Source: Planctomycetota bacterium (GTDB taxonomy: Bacteria; Planctomycetota; Phycisphaerae; WQYP01). Taken from it: DNA of 7,834 nt. The notes beneath the pieces are model-generated. The model was not told the DNA's origin. It worked only from the letters and a program-made list of their open reading frames with translations, and did not search any database. How positions within the stretch are numbered: the stretch's first letter is position 1; every line of letters starts with the position of its first letter. Of this stretch, positions 1 through 5,230 are shown piece by piece. The position numbers and the translations under genes are program-made. Location: assembly GCA_021826605.1 (NCBI GenBank), contig JAKAZF010000109.1, forward strand, positions 1 to 7,834. Reading direction: 5' to 3'.

Positions 1-1711
1 GCGTTTGCAGAATAAATAAATCGGATTTGACTTGGGGCAGCCATTCGAGGCGTGTGGCGGAATGGATCGGCACCGGCCACTTCATTACGGACCCGGCCTG
101 TTCATCAATCCATTCTTTGATGTCATTATTGGGATTGGCATGATCCATCTGCCATTGCATGGTTTCCCGTGAATATACCAGAGTTGGACCAAAGATTTCG
201 GTGGTTTTCCGCGCATCCGCGGACGCCGCATTGATATTGGTTGCCAAGAAGTGAACATCTTCCGAAGTGAGCAGGCGTTTGCCCTGATTTCCCCATGAAA
301 TGTAGGAACCAGCGGGCAGCCTTAAGCCGGTTGGTGTTTTAACGCCCGCATGTAAATAAGCCCATATTTCCCAGCGCAAACGCTCGGGAACGGTGGCTAT
401 GACATTCCAGGATTCCCAGGCATCAAATGTTTCCGTCAGCGGATAATGGCGGACATTGGTATCCGCAAGAATGGCCGCGTGCATCAGTGTATACGCCAAC
501 TGATAGGTGTAACCCAGGCTCGGATCATTCCAGAAATCCGTATTGCGGGTGCCGATTTCATTCCATGCGCCCGCCCAGGTCTGATCCACAAAAATATCGA
601 GGTAGCCTTCTTTGGCGATCGTCTCGAGATCACAGCAGTTGCAGCGCCAATCACCAATCGCGCTGGCGGCATTGGAGTACATCATCACCAACGCCTGGGG
701 GTTGGCCTGCTTGGTTTCACGCACCAGCGCCGCGGTGGTGGCCGTCCATTTACGCGCTAATTCCGCTGTGGGTGCCAGCAGCCCGTATTGTCCGCGCCGC
801 TCATAGGGAATCGGAAATCCAAACGAGTCCCGCAGCATAATGGCATCAAGTCCCGCCGCCTTGGAAAGACTGCCCCATTGCAATGCGAACATCTGGTGAA
901 CGGGCATCCCTTCCGGAATGCCGTCCGGCAGGCCTCCATAATGTTTCGGATCGTGATGCAGCAGATTGCCGGGATCAAAGTACAAAAATGGAGGTTTGAT
1001 TCCGATGGCAGCGGTAAATATCTCCGGATGGTCCGCCAGAAAGCTGGGCCTATTGCCATAATTTGTCTTCAACGTACCATAAGCGGCAGTCCATGCCAGC
1101 GTCAGTGAACCAACTCTTAAATCAGTTATTCCACGTTCATTGGCTCCGCCCCGCAGGAGCATGCAGAGTTGTTTCAGATCGCCGTACGTCCACGGCCCGT
1201 AAGCATGCGGCGGGACACTTTTCGCCTGCCCAAAGCGCATGTCCCATTGTTCGATCCTCTGGCCCCAATTGCCGGTCAGCGGTGCGGTTTCAGCAACCCA
1301 TGGCTGTTGCCCGGCCACAGAGCCACCACCGCCAATGGCAGGCATGAGAATGCGCTGCGCAAGATCACCCGACCAATCCATAATGTATTCGGGCGTCCAA
1401 CCGACATTGAGAATCACGCCGCGATATCCTTCCACACCGGTAAACAATGGTGCGTACCGATGCCAGAACTCTTCGACGGAGCTGACCATATCATGTTGTT
1501 TGAACCAGTAGAGATCCAACTCCAACCAGCGATCCGCAGCCGCAGATCCCGGTGTAATCGGGGGCACGCTGACTGGCCGCACGGCAGTCTGCACGCCGGA
1601 TTGCGTGGCGCAACCCGCAGTCAGCGAGCCAACCGCCGCCGTGGCCGTGGCCAAACCGCAAAGCTTGAGAAAATCCCGGCGTTCAACCCCGTTGGAAATA
1701 GGACTGGTCAT
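1..1711 (-). CDS. Tat-exported putative lipoprotein, TIM-barrel glycosidase-like (3' end outside window)
   Basis: An uninterrupted frame of 570 codons runs from an ATG at 1711 off the left edge, so the C-terminus is missing. The start is supported by GGAG at 1717-1720, 5 nt upstream, and by a good promoter. The N-terminus has a twin-arginine signal (ERRDFLKLCG, residues 10-19), a small hydrophobic Ala/Thr-rich stretch and a cysteine at residue 34 preceded by LTAG. This suggests Tat export and perhaps lipid anchoring, although the lipobox Leu sits one position too far upstream. The mature part is rich in Trp and Tyr. It alternates predicted strands ending in acidic or polar residues: LDAIMLRDSFG with Asp295, LDIFVDQTWAG with Asp376, and YPLTETFDAWE with Glu427. 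That rhythm resembles a TIM-barrel carbohydrate-active enzyme, so Asp295, Asp376 and Glu427 are candidate catalytic residues. I cannot assign a glycoside hydrolase family. Export is well supported; enzymatic activity is inference. Confidence 0.8.
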   Translation of the reverse strand, partial: MTSPISNGVERRDFLKLCGLATATAAVGSLTAGCATQSGVQTAVRPVSVPPITPGSAAADRWLELDLYWFKQHDMVSSVEEFWHRYAPLFTGVEGYRGVILNVGWTPEYIMDWSGDLAQRILMPAIGGGGSVAGQQPWVAETAPLTGNWGQRIEQWDMRFGQAKSVPPHAYGPWTYGDLKQLCMLLRGGANERGITDLRVGSLTLAWTAAYGTLKTNYGNRPSFLADHPEIFTAAIGIKPPFLYFDPGNLLHHDPKHYGGLPDGIPEGMPVHQMFALQWGSLSKAAGLDAIMLRDSFGFPIPYERRGQYGLLAPTAELARKWTATTAALVRETKQANPQALVMMYSNAASAIGDWRCNCCDLETIAKEGYLDIFVDQTWAGAWNEIGTRNTDFWNDPSLGYTYQLAYTLMHAAILADTNVRHYPLTETFDAWESWNVIATVPERLRWEIWAYLHAGVKTPTGLRLPAGSYISWGNQGKRLLTSEDVHFLATNINAASADARKTTEIFGPTLVYSRETMQWQMDHANPNNDIKEWIDEQAGSVMKWPVPIHSATRLEWLPQVKSDLFILQT

Positions 1712-1736
1712 AATCACTCCATAAAATAGTGTCGGT

Positions 1737-1766
1737 ATTATAGTGCAGACGCTGTACCTTTGTCAG
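1737..1766 (-). promoter_or_regulatory. sigma70-like promoter of the Tat-exported protein gene
   Basis: On the minus strand, CTGACA (1761-1766) and a perfect TATAAT (1737-1742) are separated by 18 nt. The -10 box lies about 25 nt upstream of the ATG at 1711, giving a short leader with GGAG at 1717-1720. The gene therefore probably has its own transcript rather than depending on read-through from birA. Confidence 0.65.
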
Positions 1767-1774
1767 GTGCCACA

Positions 1775-1850
1775 GTGTTTGCTCGTTGTTCGTCGCTTTT
1801 TGTAGAAATGTGCTCTCCGGTTGTTTTCCTGCTCCAATTACTGCGGCGGC
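1775..1850 (-). repeat. diverged inverted copy of the right-end repeat module
   Basis: Read on the minus strand, this stretch has, in order, GCCGCCGCAG, GAGCAGGA, GAGCACATTTCTACAA (1800-1815) and heptamers CGACGAA, CAACGAG and CAAACAC (1795 down to 1775). The same order occurs on the plus strand at 7194-7272: GCCGCAG, GAGCAGGA, GAGCACATCTCTACAA (one mismatch over 16 nt) and then CAACGAG heptamers. The spacing between blocks differs slightly. It sits between birA and the promoter of the next gene. Confidence 0.65.
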
Positions 1851-1881
1851 TCCCCTCTTGATACTAAAAATGGGTATACCG

Positions 1882-1897
1882 CTGGGACACTGGGACA
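1882..1897. repeat. 8-nt tandem repeat, two copies
   Basis: CTGGGACA occurs twice in exact tandem just downstream of birA, followed by TTGG, which begins a broken third unit. An 8-base palindrome GGTATACC lies immediately beside it (1873-1880). No strong intrinsic terminator for the operon is seen here. Confidence 0.6.
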
Positions 1898-1910
1898 TTG
1901 GAACGGTTTG

Positions 1911-2948
1911 CTACGCCGGCAGCACCGTGGTGTGGGAGGTCAGGCAGGCGTGGCTGATGCCTTGATGATCCCGCAAAATCAGGCCTTCCAGCGGATCGAT
2001 ATCGGCCACAGTTCCCTCCAGCACGGTGCCGGCATGGGATACGCGGATCTTCTGCCCCAGCATGCGACAGCGCGACCGCCAGAGCGGTATAAGTTCCTCG
2101 CCGGAAGCCAGCGGATAACATCGGTGATGCAGGTGCTGCAGCAGGGAAACCAGAACATTGGTGTTATCCCATTCGATTCGGCGAATCATGGCCAGAGAAA
2201 TCGCGTGCGGGGCCAGATCAGGTGGAAAATCCTTGTGCGTCTGCATGACATTGACGCCAACGCCAATGACATAATCCGTCTGCGCGGGGTCGCGTGCATT
2301 GGCGCGCGTCTCAATCAATACGCCCGCAATCTTGCGGCCATCAATCATGACATCGTTGGGCCACTTGAGATCCGCACGGCGGTGCGAGAGTCCCGACAGG
2401 CTTTCCGCCACTGCCAGGCCGGCGGCCAGTGACAGCGTTTCGACGGGCAAGTTGCACGCCGGAAGAAGAAGGGATACCAGTGCGGACTGGCCGGGCTTGG
2501 CTTCCCAACTGTTTCCACGCCGCCCTCGACCGCTGGTTTGAAAATCGGCAATCACCGCCACAGGCTTGTCGGCACCACTGGCCGCAGCGGCAAAACATTC
2601 GTCATTGGTGCTTCCAGTCTGGGCAAATGTCCGGGTATCAAGGTCGAATCCCCGATCCTTCAATAGCGAGAGGAGCACCGGCAGCATGAATGTAAAACCG
2701 ATCCGCACCATTCTTATCATGGGTCCGGTGCGGATGATTTCACATCCGGAGGTCTCGAGAACAGATACAACCTCGTCCGCCAGAACGGGCTGCACATTGA
2801 TTTGATCGCTCAATTCGAAAAGCGATATGGCGGGAGCATTGAATAGCGCGGCGATAGTTTTGGCAAGGAGGTGCCATGCCGTCTTGCTCAAAGATTCTTG
2901 CATATCCGGAGAAATATCTTCGGGTAACATGGGAGTTGTATCACTCAT
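1911..2948 (-). CDS. birA: biotin--[acetyl-CoA-carboxylase] ligase (bifunctional BirA architecture)
   Basis: The enzyme activates biotin with ATP to biotinyl-5'-AMP and transfers it to the lysine of biotin carrier proteins such as the acetyl-CoA carboxylase subunit, in the cytoplasm. The 345-residue protein has the catalytic signatures in order: GSTND (112-116), the biotinyl-AMP loop GRGRRGNSW (140-148), KWPND (195-199), GRKIAGVLIE (204-213) and GVGVNV (229-234). A C-terminal SH3-like domain spans about 295-345. Residues about 27-75 (including ISLFELSDQINV) look like the winged-helix DNA-binding domain of class II BirA proteins, so a repressor role is possible but not shown. The ATG overlaps the nadC stop by 8 bases and lacks a strong SD, so translation is probably coupled to nadC. 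Length fits the class II family. Stop is TAG at 1911-1913. Confidence 0.95.
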   Translation of the reverse strand: MSDTTPMLPEDISPDMQESLSKTAWHLLAKTIAALFNAPAISLFELSDQINVQPVLADEVVSVLETSGCEIIRTGPMIRMVRIGFTFMLPVLLSLLKDRGFDLDTRTFAQTGSTNDECFAAAASGADKPVAVIADFQTSGRGRRGNSWEAKPGQSALVSLLLPACNLPVETLSLAAGLAVAESLSGLSHRRADLKWPNDVMIDGRKIAGVLIETRANARDPAQTDYVIGVGVNVMQTHKDFPPDLAPHAISLAMIRRIEWDNTNVLVSLLQHLHHRCYPLASGEELIPLWRSRCRMLGQKIRVSHAGTVLEGTVADIDPLEGLILRDHQGISHACLTSHTTVLPA

Positions 2949-3906
2949 TTGCAGGTATTTCCATAGCTAAGTCCAAGCATGGCGCGGAATGCGTCAATGC
3001 TCCAACGCTGATGCGATCCACCCGTGTCGCGGCGATGGCGGCGATGGTGGCGAGTGTCACGCCCCCCGATGCTTCCAGCAACGGGGGGCCGCCGCAATGG
3101 AATTCGTCACGCAAATACACCGCTTGTCGCATCTGGTCCAATGTCATATTGTCCAGGAGAATAATGTCCGCCGCGCCCGGAAGGGCTTCCTTCAATTGCG
3201 CCAAGGTGTCCACTTCCAGCCAGAGAGGTATTGACGTGGGCAATTTTGCCCGGACGTTTCGCGTCAAGTCCGCCAATGACGCAGCGCTTCCGTGTTGTCG
3301 CCGCCAAGCCGCAATATGATTGTCTTTCAGCATGACGCCATCATACAGTCCCATGCGATGGTTCACGCCGCCGCCGCAACGAACCGCGTATTTTTCCAGC
3401 GTCCGCCAGCCTGGTGTGGTTTTGCGCGTATCGCATACCACAGGACCATGCACGGCGCTTCCGGTGGCGGCGGCCTGCACATATTGGCTCGTTAAGGTGG
3501 CGATGCCCGATAGCCGCCCGATGAAATTCAGCACCACCCGTTCCGCTGAAAGCAGCGCTCCGGCCGGGCCGGTGATGTGCGCCACAATGTCACCTGATGC
3601 AACGCCGCGGCCATCGGCGATCATAATCCGGCAATGAAAGCGGGAGTCATAATATTTTAGAATTTCCGCAATGAGAAATGTTCCGGAAATTATCCCGAAG
3701 TTCCGGGCAACAATTGTGCCCGTGGCAAAGAGTTCCGGCGGAATGCAGAGTGCCACGGTTCGATCCATGGACTCCATGGACCGAACGTCATCCCCGTGTG
3801 TATCCGGCAAGCCCCCGAGGTCTTCGCGGACAGCCAGTTGAATCAACGCGCGGACGGGTTCGTCCAATGCCGGCGCAGTAGGCAAAATCAACTCCCTTGC
3901 GTCCAA
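2941..3906 (-). CDS. nadC: nicotinate-nucleotide pyrophosphorylase (carboxylating), quinolinate phosphoribosyltransferase
   Basis: NadC converts quinolinate and PRPP to nicotinate mononucleotide, CO2 and pyrophosphate in de novo NAD synthesis. The 321-residue product shows the family signatures in order: ERVVLNFIGRLSGIAT (122-137), TRKTTPG (160-166), HRMGLYDGVMLKDNH (183-197, with Lys194), EVD (231-233), ILLDNM (249-254), LEASGG (277-282) and the end-of-barrel ISVGALTHS (299-307). It is a little longer than the usual roughly 280-300 residues because of an N-terminal extension and the stretch around residues 36-48. The start is TTG at 3906, directly after the TGA of the upstream gene (3907-3909). 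No ATG occurs in frame before codon 44, which would remove the conserved EDLG region, and the ATG at 3910 is out of frame. Translation is probably coupled to the upstream gene. The 3' end overlaps birA. nadA and nadB are not in the window. Confidence 0.95.
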   Translation of the reverse strand: MDARELILPTAPALDEPVRALIQLAVREDLGGLPDTHGDDVRSMESMDRTVALCIPPELFATGTIVARNFGIISGTFLIAEILKYYDSRFHCRIMIADGRGVASGDIVAHITGPAGALLSAERVVLNFIGRLSGIATLTSQYVQAAATGSAVHGPVVCDTRKTTPGWRTLEKYAVRCGGGVNHRMGLYDGVMLKDNHIAAWRRQHGSAASLADLTRNVRAKLPTSIPLWLEVDTLAQLKEALPGAADIILLDNMTLDQMRQAVYLRDEFHCGGPPLLEASGGVTLATIAAIAATRVDRISVGALTHSAPCLDLAMEIPANE

Positions 3907-4287
3907 TCATTCATCTTCATCTTCGTCATAAAAAATGTCTTCTTCATCATCGTCCATATCGTCGTCATCATACCCGCCGCCCGCATCATCATCTTCAAAG
4001 TCATCGTCGTCTTCGTCATCCTCATCGTCCTCATCCTCATCGTCTTCCTCTTCCTCCTCATCCTCATCGAGATCATCCTCATCCTCATCGCGCCGGCGTT
4101 TGGCCAATGCCAGCATGGGATCAGCCCAGCAGTCTTCCGCTGCGGCATCAACCAGATCGGCCAATACCGCGGAACATGTCAGCAACGCGGCATCTCCCGG
4201 CCAGCCGGAAAAAGTGACGGCATTCCCCGATGTGGAGATACCCCAATACTCGGTGTTCAACGATTCCACACAACACTGCATGACCAT
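3907..4287 (-). CDS. unrecognised protein with a 60-residue poly-Asp/Glu tail
   Basis: A 126-residue protein I do not recognise. Residues 1-62 form a small, non-repetitive segment with four Cys (5, 6, 38, 53), three Trp and no signal peptide. A basic KRRR (63-66) follows, then a tail (67-126) in which 49 of 60 residues are Asp or Glu, broken by a few Phe, Tyr, Gly, Met and Ile. The gene looks real: GGAG at 4295-4298 lies 7 nt before the ATG, a promoter lies upstream, and the stop directly abuts nadC's TTG start, making it the first gene of the nadC-birA operon. Such tails act elsewhere as nucleic-acid mimics, basic-protein binders or cation binders, but nothing here selects among these. The tail DNA is low-complexity (GAT/GAA/GAC/GAG codons), so its length may vary by slippage. 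Confidence 0.75.
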   Translation of the reverse strand: MVMQCCVESLNTEYWGISTSGNAVTFSGWPGDAALLTCSAVLADLVDAAAEDCWADPMLALAKRRRDEDEDDLDEDEEEEEDDEDEDDEDDEDDDDFEDDDAGGGYDDDDMDDDEEDIFYDEDEDE

Positions 4288-4317
4288 AATGATTCTCCAA
4301 ATCTGGTGCGGCTCCGT

Positions 4318-4353
4318 CGGCTTTCAGCCGGTGCAGGACAATCATGCAACCGG
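4318..4353 (-). promoter_or_regulatory. two overlapping hairpins in the leader of the acidic-protein/nadC/birA transcript
   Basis: On the minus strand the leader can form one stem from 4345-4353 with 4328-4335 (CCGGTTGCA against TGCACCGG, one bulged T, 9-nt loop). A second stem comes from 4326-4330 with 4318-4322 (CGGCT against AGCCG, 3-nt loop). The arms share 4328-4330, so both full stems cannot form together. The region lies between the predicted promoter and the SD at 4295-4298. No known riboswitch consensus is recognised and no U-tract follows, so a regulatory role is only a possibility. Confidence 0.3.
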
Positions 4354-4401
4354 TCAAAAAACATCCCGCGACGGTCGGCCGCAAGCAATTCAGCCGCCGG
4401 T

Positions 4402-4429
4402 AAAATACAGGCAATTTTGGACAAGTCAA
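4402..4429 (-). promoter_or_regulatory. sigma70-like promoter for the acidic-protein/nadC/birA operon
   Basis: On the minus strand, TTGACT (4424-4429) and TATTTT (4402-4407) are separated by 16 nt. Transcription would begin near 4395, leaving a leader of about 108 nt before the ATG at 4287. The box overlaps the plus-strand coaD promoter, so RNA polymerase could probably occupy only one at a time. Confidence 0.5.
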
Positions 4430-4445
4430 TGGTACTGCGCATAAT
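4417..4445 (+). promoter_or_regulatory. sigma70-like promoter for coaD
   Basis: TTGGAC (4417-4422) and CATAAT (4440-4445) have the optimal 17-nt spacing. The predicted start near 4452 leaves a leader of about 72 nt before the coaD ATG. It physically overlaps the divergent minus-strand promoter at 4402-4429. Confidence 0.55.
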
Positions 4446-4499
4446 TACAGTCGATAATGGACGACCAGGCATCCCGGTGGGCGGTTCCGCCGGAGGCAG

Positions 4500-4521
4500 G
4501 AATTCAACGCGAAAGGAATTC
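4500..4521 (+). promoter_or_regulatory. coaD ribosome-binding site inside a small inverted repeat
   Basis: GAATTC at 4500-4505 and 4516-4521 can pair around a 10-nt loop. The SD AAAGGA (4512-4517), 6 nt before the ATG at 4524, lies at the loop/stem junction. The stem is only 6 bp and AT-rich, so it is probably weak; the SD itself clearly supports the coaD start. Confidence 0.35.
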
Positions 4522-4523
4522 GG

Positions 4524-5063
4524 ATGAATAAAAACAGGAAAATCGCCATTTTTCCAGGCACTTTTGACCCGCCGACGCTGGGGCATCTTGATGTCATACG
4601 CCGCGGCTACAAGCTTTTTGATAATCTGATTGTGGCCATTGGGCGCAATCCGGAAAAATCCGAATTGTTCCCTTTGCCGCAACGGCTGAAATTAATAAGG
4701 GATCTGGTAGCGGATCTTCCGACCGTCTCCGTTGAGGCGTATGAGGGATTGACCGTGGAACTGGTGCATCAGCGCGGGGCTGTGGCCATACTTCGTGGAT
4801 TACGCAATATGACCGATCTGCAATATGAATTCCAGCTTGCGCTGACCAACCGTGCGGTGGCGGATGTGGATACAGTTTTCATCATGACCAATGAGCGTTT
4901 CGCTTTTACCTCCAGCAGTCTGATCCGCCAGATTGCCGCACTGGGTGGCAATCTGGATAACCTCAGCACACTGCTGCCACCGGAAGTTATTGTGCAGCTT
5001 CGAGACTATCGGGATAAAAAACTCGGGCCGTTCAGCGAATCGCGACCGGACACGCCCCGATAA
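4524..5063 (+). CDS. coaD: pantetheine-phosphate adenylyltransferase
   Basis: CoaD transfers AMP from ATP to 4'-phosphopantetheine, giving dephospho-CoA, the penultimate step of coenzyme A synthesis in the cytoplasm. The 179-residue product has the nucleotidyltransferase signature FPGTFDPPTLGH (10-21, the T/HxGH-type ATP site), LPQR (51-54), the substrate-binding AILRGLRNMTDLQYEFQLAL (88-107) and the C-terminal FTSSSLIRQIA (128-138). These match bacterial CoaD throughout, and the length is slightly above the usual roughly 160. The usual PS-x-E-x-x-F segment reads MTNERFAF here. The start is fixed by AAAGGA 6 nt upstream. It is transcribed divergently from the nadC-birA operon, and the next gene is convergent, so it is probably monocistronic. 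Confidence 0.96.
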   Translation: MNKNRKIAIFPGTFDPPTLGHLDVIRRGYKLFDNLIVAIGRNPEKSELFPLPQRLKLIRDLVADLPTVSVEAYEGLTVELVHQRGAVAILRGLRNMTDLQYEFQLALTNRAVADVDTVFIMTNERFAFTSSSLIRQIAALGGNLDNLSTLLPPEVIVQLRDYRDKKLGPFSESRPDTPR

Positions 5064-5065
5064 GG

Positions 5066-5102
5066 CGATCGGCGGCCGGTGCTTTGCCACGCCCGCCGAT
5101 CG
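5066..5102. terminator. 10-bp inverted repeat just after coaD, possible terminator
   Basis: Positions 5066-5075 (CGATCGGCGG) pair perfectly with 5093-5102 (CCGCCGATCG) around a 17-nt loop, which can fold further by GTG/CAC pairing (5079-5081 with 5088-5090). It starts 3 nt after the coaD stop. No T-run follows on either strand, so it is not a canonical intrinsic terminator. It may still stabilise the 3' end or act in both directions between the two convergent genes. Confidence 0.45.
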
Positions 5103-5143
5103 GCCATTAAACAGAAAAATGTGGTGATTTCCGCACAAGCTCA

Positions 5144-5163
5144 GCAGGTTGTTAAGCACCTGC
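5144..5163. other. short inverted repeat in the convergent spacer
   Basis: GCAGGT (5144-5149) and ACCTGC (5158-5163) can form a 6-bp stem with an 8-nt loop between the 3' ends of coaD and the signalling gene. No U-tract follows directly, so it could be a second weak termination or decay-protection structure, or simply chance. Confidence 0.25.
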
Positions 5164-5230
5164 GGCCCATCATTGCAATAGGCTGCTGATTGAAACAATC
5201 AAGAGACTTTTTCCGGTTTTCAAAGTGTGA

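Noticed and set aside
446..1729. Several plus-strand frames of 90-190 codons
   Set aside because: They are antisense to the continuous 570-codon minus frame, which has a Tat signal, promoter and SD.
1861..1910. Intrinsic terminator for the nadC-birA operon
   Set aside because: Only a 4-bp distant pairing and an 8-bp palindrome before a short T-run (ATTTTTA on the minus strand) are seen, too weak to call.
3796..4527. Plus-strand frame with a long hydrophobic Ile/Val/Phe/Leu stretch resembling a membrane protein, and a neighbouring poly-Ser frame
   Set aside because: Both are antisense readings of the Asp/Glu codon run of the acidic protein. GAT/GAC/GAA/GAG read backwards give ATC/GTC/TTC/CTC or TCN codons. 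The minus frame has a good SD and operon context; these do not.
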